Source of the DNA: Curvibacter gracilis ATCC BAA-807
Lineage (GTDB): Bacteria; Pseudomonadota; Gammaproteobacteria; Burkholderiales; Burkholderiaceae_C
DNA: 64,000 nt
Assembly (NCBI RefSeq): GCF_000518645.1
Contig: NZ_JADZ01000006.1
Location: 310,001-374,000, forward strand
Direction of reading: 5' to 3'
The position numbers and the translations under genes were made by a program. Shown one piece after another: positions 44,600 through 52,795 of the stretch. Position 1 is the stretch's first letter. Every line of letters starts with the position of its first letter. Below the pieces are notes generated by a model, which did no database searches, was not told where the DNA came from, and was given only the letters and a program-made list of their open reading frames with translations.

Positions 44600-45471
44600 G
44601 CCCGCAGACCCCCGCCCTGTTCACCCTGCACCAGCCCAGCGTCCCCCAGTTGCCGTTGGTGTGCGATTCGCCCCACAGCGGCACCACCTACCCGGCTGAT
44701 TTCCAGACAGTGCTGCCCCTGTCCGAACTGCGTGCCGCGGAGGACACCCACGTCGAAGCGCTCTGGGGCGCGGCACCCGCCCTGGGGGCCACCTTGCTCG
44801 AAGCCCACTTCCCGCGCAGCTACCTGGACCTGAACCGCAGCCTGGACGACATCGACCCGGCCCTGCTCGACGGCCCCTGGCCCGCGCCTCTGTCGCCGGG
44901 GGAGAAGACCCGCCTGGGCTCGGGCCTGATCTGGCGCAGCGTGAAGGGCCTGCCCCTGTACGACCGCCCGCTGTCGGTGGCCGAGGTGCAAGCCCGCATC
45001 GAGCGCTGCTACCGGCCGTATCACGCGGCCCTGTCTGACGCGGTGGCCCAGACCCAGGCCCGCTTTGGCGCCGTCTGGCACCTGAACCTGCACTCCATGC
45101 CCAACAACGCCTACGAGCGCCTGCAGATCAAGAGCCCCCACCCCCTGGCCGACTTCGTGCTGGGCGACCGCGACGGCAGCACCTGCGAGCCGGCCTTCGT
45201 CGCGCTGGTCGAAGCGCATCTGCGGGCCAAGGGCTACACCGTGGCCCGCAACGACCCCTACAAGGGCGTGGCCCTGATCGCCCGCATCGGCCAGCCCGCC
45301 CTGAACCGCCACAGCCTGCAGATCGAGATCCGCCGCCCCATCTACATGGACGAGCAGACCCGCGAGCGCAGCGCCGACTTCGGCACCGTGCAGCGCGACA
45401 TCACCGAGTTGCTGCAGGCCATAGCTGGGTACCTGAGGGCGCATCCGGCGCTGCGGGCTGAGCAGGATTGA
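44596..45471 (+). CDS. N-formylglutamate amidohydrolase family protein
   Basis: A 291-residue member of the HutG/N-formylglutamate amidohydrolase family. LVCDSPHSGTTYPADF is the metal-binding N-terminal motif; ARSLDD-type DLNRSLDDIDP, WHLNLHSMP and YKGVALIARIGQP follow in the usual order. HutG hydrolyses N-formylglutamate to glutamate and formate at the end of one histidine pathway, but no other hut genes are near. The four-base overlap with the Bug receptor gene shows a two-gene operon. The true substrate may be another N-acyl amino acid. Confidence 0.9.
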   Translation: MSPQTPALFTLHQPSVPQLPLVCDSPHSGTTYPADFQTVLPLSELRAAEDTHVEALWGAAPALGATLLEAHFPRSYLDLNRSLDDIDPALLDGPWPAPLSPGEKTRLGSGLIWRSVKGLPLYDRPLSVAEVQARIERCYRPYHAALSDAVAQTQARFGAVWHLNLHSMPNNAYERLQIKSPHPLADFVLGDRDGSTCEPAFVALVEAHLRAKGYTVARNDPYKGVALIARIGQPALNRHSLQIEIRRPIYMDEQTRERSADFGTVQRDITELLQAIAGYLRAHPALRAEQD

Positions 45472-45496
45472 GTCAGGTCGTCTGAGCTGGGTCACC

Positions 45497-45907
45497 TCAT
45501 GCCTTCGTGGCACGGTAGGCGGCCTGAACGGCTGGCACCAATGAAGGATGCAGCGTGCCCAGCTTGGGGTTCTGGCCATGCGGGGCGGCCGGTGGTACCG
45601 AGAACCAGACGGTGTTGTAGGGTAGAACCAAGGTGTTGTTGAGATCGAACTTGGTGTCGTAGCTGAGTCCTGCGGCTTGGTAGGCTGCAGGGTGCTTGCT
45701 TTTCAGAATCGCAAATTCGCCTTGGTACAGCACTGTTGTGCGTTGGCTGGTGCCGTAGGCGACCTGGATGTGGAACTCCGGCTCATCATCATCGAACACC
45801 GCCAGAACCAGAGCCGGCCGAGGCTTCGGGCGAGGATGGATGTTGTCGGGGAAATGGCACCAGACCAGCTCGCCTGCCGCGGGCTCCGGCCACCAGACCG
45901 GGCTCAT
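45497..45907 (-). CDS. PemK/MazF-like toxin
   Basis: A 136-residue protein. The N-terminal AGELVWCHFPDN and KPRPALVLAVFDDD correspond to the G-D-I-V-W-V...R-P-x-L-V-L strands of the PemK/MazF SH3-like fold; TKFDLNNTLVLPYN is the second conserved strand pair. MazF relatives are mRNA interferases. The ATG overlaps the stop of the preceding gene (ATGA), the usual antitoxin-toxin order. The similarity is distant and catalytic residues are not certain. It converges with the amidohydrolase gene. Confidence 0.65.
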   Translation of the reverse strand: MSPVWWPEPAAGELVWCHFPDNIHPRPKPRPALVLAVFDDDEPEFHIQVAYGTSQRTTVLYQGEFAILKSKHPAAYQAAGLSYDTKFDLNNTLVLPYNTVWFSVPPAAPHGQNPKLGTLHPSLVPAVQAAYRATKA

Positions 45908-46191
45908 GTCGATTCGGTTTCCAACAGGCTCGAGCGCACCGACCGCTTGCGGCCTTGCGGTACGGCCTTCTTGATCTGATCCAGCTGGGCGGCCGTGAGC
46001 GCTCCGTCGTCCGCTTCGTATTGCGGCAGCAGCTTGACGGCCAACTCGTGCAGCGCCATGTGGATGGCCTGGGTTTCATCGACACCCAGATGGTCCGCCA
46101 GGCGCTTGGCGGTTTCGCGTGTGACGCCAAAGGCGCTGTCCGTGGCGCGGTAGCGAAAGGCAATTTGCGGGGCCGGGGAACGTGTGGGCAA
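45904..46191 (-). CDS. Putative antitoxin of PemK/MazF-like toxin
   Basis: A 95-residue protein. Translation most likely begins at TTG 46191, because AGGAGG is 5 nt upstream and no ATG is available. The N-terminus is polar; SAFGVTRETAKRLADHLGVD and TQAIHMALHELAVKLLP look like a helical DNA-binding domain of ribbon-helix-helix type, and the Lys/Arg-rich C-terminus (KAVPQGRKRSVRSSLL) would bind the toxin. A consensus promoter with a palindrome over its -10 lies just upstream, suggesting autorepression. I do not recognise a named family. Confidence 0.65.
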   Translation of the reverse strand: MPTRSPAPQIAFRYRATDSAFGVTRETAKRLADHLGVDETQAIHMALHELAVKLLPQYEADDGALTAAQLDQIKKAVPQGRKRSVRSSLLETEST

Positions 46192-46210
46192 GGCAGCCTC
46201 CTGTATCTGT

Positions 46211-46247
46211 ATATCTAAAAGATATCTCGGGCGGTTTGGCAAGTCAA
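46211..46247 (-). promoter_or_regulatory. Promoter and operator of the PemK-like module
   Basis: On the minus strand TTGACT (46242-46247) and TATCTT (46219-46224) are separated by exactly 17 bp, close to sigma-70 consensus. The palindrome ATATCT-AAA-AGATAT (46211-46225) covers the -10 box. It lies 20-56 bp before the TTG start of the antitoxin. Confidence 0.7.
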
Positions 46248-46386
46248 GGCAGCTTGTCCTGCGCGATGGGCCCGTCGAGGCGGCCTTCTGACCATTCGGC
46301 GACTTTTCACCCGAGGCTGCTGCCCGAAATGCCGGTCCGGCCGAACGCACCCGTAGCCCTTCCCTCTTTTGAAACGTCCATTGGAG

Positions 46387-46722
46387 ATGAAGACGCTTTA
46401 CCTCATCTTGTGCTTGTTGGGGGCTTCCGTGCCTCTGGGGCTCTTCTTGCCTTGGCTGGGGCAGCATGGGCTGAATTTTCCTTTGTTGATTCAACAGGTG
46501 TGGGCCTCCCCGGTGGCAGCATTTGCCTGGGCCGATGTGGGGGTGTCGGCTTTGGCCTTGCTCGCTTTCATGGCGCATGACAACAAACGTCGCCCTGTCA
46601 GGCACCGAGGGTGGGTTGTCGCAGCCTTGTGCCTCATCGGCCAGTCCTTGGCTTTGCCGCTGTATCTGTGGCTTCGCGAGCCCGTGGATTCCCATGGAGT
46701 GGACGGTGGCAAAGGGTCATGA
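46387..46722 (+). CDS. DUF2834 family membrane protein
   Basis: A 111-residue protein with three hydrophobic helices: MKTLYLILCLLGASVPLGLF, AFAWADVGVSALALLAFMAH and WVVAALCLIGQSLALPLYLW. The pattern of a short loop, the WADVxVSAL helix and a final LPLYLWLRE matches DUF2834. A TTG at 46369 or 46381 could also start it; the ribosome-binding site is unclear. Function unknown. Codon use is less GC-biased than its neighbours. Confidence 0.7.
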   Translation: MKTLYLILCLLGASVPLGLFLPWLGQHGLNFPLLIQQVWASPVAAFAWADVGVSALALLAFMAHDNKRRPVRHRGWVVAALCLIGQSLALPLYLWLREPVDSHGVDGGKGS

Positions 46723-46905
46723 ACCGCCTTTGATCTGATTTTCCTAACCGATGGGCGCCTTTTGGGCCCGATGGGAGGTAGCGAGCCCGGGGCCTTGGTT
46801 TCCAGTCGGCAGACTGAGCGGGGCATTTTCGGGCCCCTGTCCCCATTGGTGTCCAGCAGGGGCGCCATGCCATCGTCTTGCATTCCCAATTGGAGATCAT
46901 CAGCC

Positions 46906-47628
46906 ATGTTCGATTCATTTTTGCAAGGCCAGCAGGTGCTGGTCTTGGGCGGCACTTCCGGCCTGGGCCTGGCCACGGCGGCAGGGGCCTTGCGGGCGGG
47001 TGCGCAGGTGCATGTGGGCGGGCGCGATCCGCAGCGGCTGGCCGACGCGCTGGCCCCGCTGGGGCCGAAGGCCAGCGGGGCTTGCGTGGATCTGACCGAC
47101 GAGGGCTCGGTGCAGGCTTTCTTCGCCTCCTTTCCCCGGGTCGATCACCTGGTGGTCTGCGCCGCCAACAACCTGCCTGCGCGCTTGATCGATGGCGATC
47201 TGGCGGCCCTGCGCACCAGCCTCGACTCGCGCTTCTGGGGGGCGGTGCATGCCCTGCGTGCCGTGGCCCCTCGCCTGGCGCCCGAGGGCTCGGTCGTGCT
47301 CACCTCGGGCATGGTCAGCCAGCGCCCGCGGCCGGGCATGGCCATGGTGGCGGCGGCGGCCTGTGCGGTGGAGTCGCTGGCGCGCTCCCTGGTGGGTGAG
47401 CTGGCGCCCCGGCGCATCAATGTGATCAACCCGGGCCCCATGCACACGCCCTTGCTGGAGCGCGCGCTGGGGGGCCAGGCCCAGGCCCTGCAGGGCCTGG
47501 CCGATCTGCAGCCGCTCAAGCGCCTGGGCCAGGCCGAAGACTTTGCGCAGACGGCGCTGTTCGCCATGGGCAACCGCCAGCTCAATGGGGCGGTGCTGCA
47601 CCTCGATGGCGGGGCCCGCTGGGCCTGA
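46906..47628 (+). CDS. Atypical short-chain dehydrogenase lacking YxxxK
   Basis: A 240-residue SDR-fold protein. The cofactor motif VLVLGGTSGLGLATA and CAANN (the NNAG equivalent) are present, as is the catalytic serine (LTSGM). The Tyr-x3-Lys pair is not: where alignment places it the sequence is AMVAAAACAVESLARSL, giving Val and Ala. The C-terminal VINPGPMHTPLL and LNGAVLHLDGGA are normal. Divergent SDR subfamilies with this loss exist, but classical dehydrogenase chemistry is unlikely. Frame openings upstream of 46906 are not supported. Confidence 0.83.
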   Translation: MFDSFLQGQQVLVLGGTSGLGLATAAGALRAGAQVHVGGRDPQRLADALAPLGPKASGACVDLTDEGSVQAFFASFPRVDHLVVCAANNLPARLIDGDLAALRTSLDSRFWGAVHALRAVAPRLAPEGSVVLTSGMVSQRPRPGMAMVAAAACAVESLARSLVGELAPRRINVINPGPMHTPLLERALGGQAQALQGLADLQPLKRLGQAEDFAQTALFAMGNRQLNGAVLHLDGGARWA

Positions 47629-47650
47629 GCGGGCCCGCTCCGACCCGCCC

Positions 47651-48595
47651 TCAGCCCGGCAGCAGCCGGGCTGCCACCGCCGCCGCGGCGGTGCGGGTCT
47701 CCACCCCCAGCTTCTCGAAGATGTGCTCCAGGTGTTTGTTCACCGTGCGCGGGCTCATGCCCAGGATGTCGGCGATGTCGCGGTTGGTCTTGCCCTTGGC
47801 CAGCCACGACAGCACCTCGGTCTCGCGCGGGGTCAGGGCCACTTCGGGCCGCTCGCGGGCGGGCGGCGTGTCGGCCGGGCCCAGGGTGAGCAGCAGCATG
47901 GATTCGGCCAGGCCGCTTTCGCCCAGGTGGCGTGCCGTTAGGGCCTGGTGGCCAGGCAGGGGCAGGCTGGCGGGGGTGCCCTGGGCCGCGCTGCGCAGCC
48001 ATTGGCGGGCGGCATCGCCGGCCAGGCCCTCGGGTGCGAAGGCCTGCTCCAGCCATTGCGTGGCCTGGGGGGAGCGCCAGGCGGCGCGCCCCTGGGCGTC
48101 GAGCATCAGCACCCCCATGCCGGCCACGTCCACCGCCTCGCGGGCCAGGCGTGCCGCCTGCGCGTTGCGCACATGGGTGGCCAGGCGGGCCAGCACCTCG
48201 GGGATGCGCAGCGGCTTGACCACGTAGTCCACCCCGCCGCTGGAGAAGCCCTGCAGGATCTGCTCGGTGTCCGACAGCCCGGTCATGAAGATCACCGGCA
48301 CGTGCGACCAGGGCGGGGTGGCCTTGAGCTGGCGGCACAGTGCAAAGCCGTCCTGCCCCGGCATCACCGCGTCCAGCAGCACGCCGTCGGGCACGGTGAG
48401 TTCAAAGCGTTGCAGCGCCTCTTCGGCGTCGCGTGCCACCAGCACGGTGTAGCCCTCGCCGGCCAGGGCCTCGCACAGCATGCGCAAGGTGTCCAGGGCA
48501 TCGTCCACCACCAGGATCACGCGGGCGGGGGCAGGTGTCGCCGGGGGCGGGCCGATGGACTGGCTTTCAGCGGCGGGGTTCGGGGTCTTGATCAT
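47651..48595 (-). CDS. LuxR-type response regulator of the amide locus
   Basis: A 314-residue response regulator. The receiver domain (about 26-140) has the acidic pair DD31-32, phospho-acceptor Asp75 (VLLDAVMPGQDG) and Lys127 (YVVKPLR). A middle PAS-like region follows (about 155-240), then a C-terminal LuxR/NarL HTH (LTPRETEVLSWLAKGKTNRD and SPRTVNKHLEHIFEKLGV). Its start lies inside the last 29 bp of the permease-kinase gene on the same strand, so the two are coupled and very likely form one phosphorelay. TACGT-N6-ACGTA upstream of urtA is the candidate binding site. Confidence 0.9.
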   Translation of the reverse strand: MIKTPNPAAESQSIGPPPATPAPARVILVVDDALDTLRMLCEALAGEGYTVLVARDAEEALQRFELTVPDGVLLDAVMPGQDGFALCRQLKATPPWSHVPVIFMTGLSDTEQILQGFSSGGVDYVVKPLRIPEVLARLATHVRNAQAARLAREAVDVAGMGVLMLDAQGRAAWRSPQATQWLEQAFAPEGLAGDAARQWLRSAAQGTPASLPLPGHQALTARHLGESGLAESMLLLTLGPADTPPARERPEVALTPRETEVLSWLAKGKTNRDIADILGMSPRTVNKHLEHIFEKLGVETRTAAAAVAARLLPG

Positions 48596-51500
48596 CTTCG
48601 GGCTCGGGGTCGCGCAGTTCCTGGGTGATGGCGGCAAAGTCAAAACGTTCGGCCCGGGTCAGCAGGCGGCTCAGGCAGGGCTGGTGCGTGGCCGGCAACT
48701 GCTCGCGCGCCTGCTGCAGGGCCTGTTTGAGGGCACTGGCCTGGCCTTGCCGGGCCAGGCGTGCCAGTTGCTCGCGCCAAGGCTCGGGCAGTGGTATCGG
48801 CAGGGTTGCCTCTGGCGGCTGGGCGGGGCGCTTCAGCGGCGTGTTGTCGCGGATCCACTCCAGCTGCAGGGCACGCTCCAGCGCCTCCAGCAGCTCGGAC
48901 TCGATCACCGGCTTGCCGACAAAGCCCTGGCATTGCAGGGCCTGCAGGCGCTCGGGCTGGTGGTCGAACAGGTTGGCCGAGACGAACACGATGGGCAGCT
49001 CGGCCGCACTCCAGCGCTCGCGCAGCCGGGTGGCGGTCTGCCAGCCGTCCAGGTCGTCCATGCTGATGTCCAGCAGCACCAGGTCGGGGGCTTGGGTCTG
49101 CACGATGTCCAGGCACTCGCGGCCGCTGGCTGCCTCGCGCAGCTCGAAGCCCAGGGGCATCAGCAAGGCGGCCAGCAACTGGCGCTGCAGGGGCTGGTCG
49201 TCCACCACCAGCAGGGTGCGGCGCGGGGCCAGGTAGCCGATCACCGGGTGCAGCGATTCGCCGCGCAGGCGCCGCCAGCTCGGGTCGGGTGGCACGCCCG
49301 GCAGGTACAGGCGCACGCTGAAGGTGCTGCCCTGGCCCGGGGTGCTGGCCAGCACCAGCTCGCCGCCCATGAGCTGGGTCAGCAGGTGGGTGATGGTCAG
49401 GCCCAGGCCGGTGCCGGCCTCGCTCACGCGGCGGCCGGCGCTGCCGCGCTCGAAGGGGTGGAAGATGCGCTCCTGGTCTTGCGGCTCGATGCCGATGCCG
49501 GTGTCGCAGACCTCGAAGCGCGTCACATGCTGGCGAAAATCCATGCGCAGGCGCACCTCGCCGCGCTCGGTGAAGCGCACCGCGTTGGACAAGAGGTTGA
49601 TCAGGATCTGGCGCAGCCGCTTGGCGTCCACCCGCACCCAGCCCGGCATCATGCCCACCGTCTCGACCACGAAGCGCAGGCCACGGGCTTCCGCCTGCGG
49701 CCGCATCATGCCTTCGAGCTGGGCCACCAGTTCGGCCAGTGGCAAGGGGGCCGGGTCCAGGCGCAGGCGACCGGCCTCGATGCGCGCCAGCTCCAGCGAG
49801 CCATCGATCAGCGCATGCATGTGTTCGCCGCTGTGCTGCATGGTCTGCAGGGTCTCGCGCGTGGCGCTGTCCAGCCGCGCGCTCTTGAGCAGGATCTGGG
49901 TGTAGCCCAGGATGCTGTTGAGCGGCGAGCGCAGCTCGTGGGTCATGCCCGCCACATAGCGCGTCTTGGCCAGGCTGGCGGATTCGGCCAGGTCCTTGGC
50001 CGACTGCAGCGCGGCATCGGTGCGCTGGTGGGCGTCGATCTCCTGCAGCAGCAGCTGGGTCTGGCGTTCGGATTCGTCCTGCGCCATGCGGCGGCTGTCG
50101 GTGCTCAGCACCACCCACCAGGCGCACACCGCGGCCAGCAGGGCCAACAGGGCAAACACCTTGAGAAAGGGCACGCGCAGGGCTTCCGAAGGCATGTTCA
50201 GGCTCTCCTGCACATACACCACGCCCAGCACAAAGGTGATCAGCGCGCACAGCGACAGCGTCACCATCAGGTACTGACCCAGGCGGAAGTTGACCTTCAG
50301 CGCCCAGCGCGCCGGCAGCAGCCGCGCGGCCAGGGCGCGCAACTGGTCCGAGGCGCGCGAGCCCGTCTTGCAGCGGTCGTGGCAGCGCGATTCCAGCGAG
50401 CAGCACAGCGAGCAGATCGGCGCCGCATAGGCCGGGCAGCGCGCCATGTCCTCGGCCTCGAAGGCGTTCTCGCAGACGGCGCAGCGCACGATCTCGCCGC
50501 GCTGCCATTGCGTGTCGGGCTGGCGCGCCAGGTAGTAGCGGCCCCCGGTGGCCCAGGCCAGCAGGGGCGACAGCAGCATCGACAAGGCCAGTGCGATCAG
50601 CGGCGAAAACGCCGCGGCCATCTCGCCCAGCCAGCCCGCGTAGGCGCAGCCGGCCACCGCGGCGCCCAGCACCATGGCACCCAGGCCCACCGGGTTGAAG
50701 TCGTACAGGTGGGCGCGGCGGAACTCGATGCCCGGCGGGCTCAGGCCCAGCGGCTTGTTGATGACCAGATCGGCCACCAGCGCGCCCACCCAGGCAATGG
50801 CCACGTTGCTGTACAGGGCCAGCACCTTCTCCAGCGCGCCGAACACGCCCAGCGTCATCAGCAGCGTGGCAATGCCCACGTTGAACACCAGCCACACCAC
50901 GCGCCCCGGGTGGCTGCGCGTGACCCGGGCGAAGAAGTTCGACCACGCCAGCGAGCCCGCATAGGCATTCGTGAGGTTGATCTTGATCTGCGACACCACC
51001 ACGAACACCACCGTGATCACCACCGCCAGCGTGGGCATGCCCAGGGCCTGGGTGAAGCCGGCCAGGAACATCTGCGTCGGCTCGGCCGCGCGTTGCGCCC
51101 CCACCTCGAACTGCAGTGCGGCAAAGGCCAGGAAGGCCCCGCCCGCCATCTTCAGCATGCCCATCAGGATCCAGCCCGGGCCGGCCAGCAGCACCGCGCC
51201 CCACCACTTGGCGTTGTTGGCCGGCGTGCGCGCCGGCAGAAAGCGCAGAAAGTCGACCTGCTCGCCGATCTGCACCACCAACGAGAAGATCACCGCGGTG
51301 GCGGCGCCGAACATCAGCGGGTCGAAGCCACTGCTGCCACTCTTGAGCCCCGACAGGCCGGTGAACTCGCGGTACAGCTCGGGCTGCGACAGGGCGATCC
51401 ACACAAAGGGCAGCACCAGCAGGAACAGCCACAGGGGCTGCGTCCAGGCCTGCAGCTTGGAGATCAGGGTGATGCCGCGCATGGCCAGGGGCAGCACCAC

Positions 51501-52007
51501 CACCGACGACAGCACGTAGCACCAGTTCAGCGGCCAGTCCACCACCATCTGCAGGGCCAGCGCCATGATGGCCGCCTCCAGCGCGAAGAAGATGAAGGTG
51601 AACACCGCGTAGATCAGCGAGGTGAGGGTCGAGCCCAGGTAGCCAAAGCCCGCGCCGCGGGTCAGCAAGTCCATGTCCAGCCCGTAGCGCGCCGCGTAGT
51701 ACGCGATGGGCAGGCCGGTCAGAAAGATCACCAGCCCCACCACCAGGATGGCCCACATCGCGTTGCTGAAGCCGTAGTTCAGTGCGATGGCCCCGCCAAT
51801 GGCCTCCAGCGCCAGAAACGACAGCGAGCCGAAGGCCGTGTTGGCCACGCGGAACTCGCTCCAGCGCCGGAAGCTCTTGGGCGTGTAGCGCAGCGCGTAG
51901 TCCTCCATGGTCTCGTCGGCCACCCAGGAGTTGTAGTCGCGCCGGAAACGAAAGATCGTCTGCGGGGCGGCCTGGGCGGTGCTGCGGTGTGGGCTGGCGC
52001 TGGACAT
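48567..52007 (-). CDS. NCS1 permease-histidine kinase-receiver fusion sensor
   Basis: A 1146-residue multidomain sensor. Residues about 45-490 form a 12-helix NCS1 (purine-cytosine/allantoin permease-like) domain (MEDYALRYTPKSFRRWSEF, then FGSLSFLALEAIGGAIAL). Residues 509-546 hold eight cysteines (C-x2-C-x11-C-x7-C-x2-CC-x5-C-x3-C), probably a metal or Fe-S site. Two further helices (about 578-635) precede a coiled coil and the HisKA box with His690 (MTHELRSPLNSILGY). The ATPase domain has N and G boxes (ILINLLSNAVRFTE, DTGIGIE, GTGLGLTI), and a receiver domain carries Asp980 (LVLLDISMDDLDG). The tail is acidic. This resembles CbrA-type transporter-kinases but with a different transporter family. 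ATG 52007 is chosen; the frame opens at 52064. Confidence 0.93.
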   Translation of the reverse strand: MSSASPHRSTAQAAPQTIFRFRRDYNSWVADETMEDYALRYTPKSFRRWSEFRVANTAFGSLSFLALEAIGGAIALNYGFSNAMWAILVVGLVIFLTGLPIAYYAARYGLDMDLLTRGAGFGYLGSTLTSLIYAVFTFIFFALEAAIMALALQMVVDWPLNWCYVLSSVVVLPLAMRGITLISKLQAWTQPLWLFLLVLPFVWIALSQPELYREFTGLSGLKSGSSGFDPLMFGAATAVIFSLVVQIGEQVDFLRFLPARTPANNAKWWGAVLLAGPGWILMGMLKMAGGAFLAFAALQFEVGAQRAAEPTQMFLAGFTQALGMPTLAVVITVVFVVVSQIKINLTNAYAGSLAWSNFFARVTRSHPGRVVWLVFNVGIATLLMTLGVFGALEKVLALYSNVAIAWVGALVADLVINKPLGLSPPGIEFRRAHLYDFNPVGLGAMVLGAAVAGCAYAGWLGEMAAAFSPLIALALSMLLSPLLAWATGGRYYLARQPDTQWQRGEIVRCAVCENAFEAEDMARCPAYAAPICSLCCSLESRCHDRCKTGSRASDQLRALAARLLPARWALKVNFRLGQYLMVTLSLCALITFVLGVVYVQESLNMPSEALRVPFLKVFALLALLAAVCAWWVVLSTDSRRMAQDESERQTQLLLQEIDAHQRTDAALQSAKDLAESASLAKTRYVAGMTHELRSPLNSILGYTQILLKSARLDSATRETLQTMQHSGEHMHALIDGSLELARIEAGRLRLDPAPLPLAELVAQLEGMMRPQAEARGLRFVVETVGMMPGWVRVDAKRLRQILINLLSNAVRFTERGEVRLRMDFRQHVTRFEVCDTGIGIEPQDQERIFHPFERGSAGRRVSEAGTGLGLTITHLLTQLMGGELVLASTPGQGSTFSVRLYLPGVPPDPSWRRLRGESLHPVIGYLAPRRTLLVVDDQPLQRQLLAALLMPLGFELREAASGRECLDIVQTQAPDLVLLDISMDDLDGWQTATRLRERWSAAELPIVFVSANLFDHQPERLQALQCQGFVGKPVIESELLEALERALQLEWIRDNTPLKRPAQPPEATLPIPLPEPWREQLARLARQGQASALKQALQQAREQLPATHQPCLSRLLTRAERFDFAAITQELRDPEPEDDQDPEPRR

Positions 52008-52222
52008 GACGCCGAGCCATGCAAGAAGTGTTCTCGCCCCGTGCTGGTGCGTGGTGTGGGCCAAGCCTGTGGGGAGCTCATTTCGTTGGGGTGATCAGCC
52101 AGGCCTTCGGTCTGGTCGCCACCGACGCGCTGGTCAAAGCCGGGAATATAGGGGCTCCCCTGTGTCGGCGCGCGGGCTCGCCCGGTGCTTTACCCCTCAT
52201 CAAATTGCATCTACATTTTTCG

Positions 52223-52368
52223 ATGATCCTCTGGCACGAAAACAAACGTCAGACCCATCTGCGCAAGCATGGGATCGACTTGGCCGCATTGACCACGCGC
52301 ACCTGATTTCCTGCCGCTATGCCGATCGCCAAGAAGCCAAAGCCTATTTCGCCCGCGTCCAACGCTGA
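52223..52368 (+). pseudogene. Remnant of BrnT toxin
   Basis: The first part (frame from ATG 52223) encodes MILWHENKRQTHLRKHGIDL, matching the BrnT N-terminus (WDExKRxxNLRKHGIDF). In another frame, ending at TGA 52366-52368, AHLISCRYADRQEAKAYF matches the BrnT C-terminus (RIISARxATRxExxxYE). About 130 bp of the normal 280-bp gene is missing between them and the frames differ. The antitoxin gene that normally overlaps the toxin end follows intact. BrnT is a RelE-fold ribonuclease; this copy cannot be functional. Confidence 0.75.
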
Positions 52369-52636
52369 GACCGGGCCGGTGCCTGTCGACTGGTCGCAGG
52401 CCGTCCTCACCACCGGAGGCGGTGTTCAGCAGACGCTGGATCAATTGCGCCGCACCCGCGGAAAGAACCGCCTGCCCACCAAGCAGCAAGTGCCCATCCG
52501 CCTGGACCCTGATGTCCTGGCCGCTTTCAGGGAAGGCGGCCGTGGTTGGCAGACGCGTATCAATGCCGCGCTGCGTGAGTGGCTGCAACAGAGCTCGGCG
52601 GCCGGTCTGCCGTCCACGCGCAAAAAACCGGGGTGA
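52319..52636 (+). CDS. BrnA-type antitoxin, orphan
   Basis: A 105-residue antitoxin. The C-terminal ribbon-helix-helix is clear: KQQVPIRLDPDVLAAFREGG followed by RGWQTRINAALREWLQQ, the BrnA signature. The N-terminal Lys/Pro-rich part is longer than usual. It overlaps the end of the decayed BrnT reading frame. With no toxin left, it may persist as a repressor or protect against related toxins. It lies 160 bp before urtA on the same strand. Confidence 0.82.
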   Translation: MPIAKKPKPISPASNAETGPVPVDWSQAVLTTGGGVQQTLDQLRRTRGKNRLPTKQQVPIRLDPDVLAAFREGGRGWQTRINAALREWLQQSSAAGLPSTRKKPG

Positions 52637-52690
52637 CAAGCCTGGCACGGGGCCGGCTTTTGCTCATTGAAACCACCCTGCGCATGCCTC

Positions 52691-52735
52691 TACGTTAATT
52701 GACGTATGGGCTGCTCCCAGGGTTCTCCCTAATCT
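52691..52735 (+). promoter_or_regulatory. Putative activator-dependent promoter of urtA operon
   Basis: TACGT-TAATTG-ACGTA (52691-52706) is a perfect interrupted palindrome. TAATCT at 52730-52735 is a good -10, but no -35 is at the right spacing. The palindrome centre is about 43 bp before the predicted start near 52742, the place for a class II activator. The LuxR-type regulator encoded at 47651 is the likely ligand. The leader to ATG 52796 is about 54 nt. Confidence 0.55.
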
Positions 52736-52795
52736 TTGCACCAGCGCGGCGATTCCCGCCGTCCGGTTTCAAAACCCTGTTGCAAGGAGCGTTTC

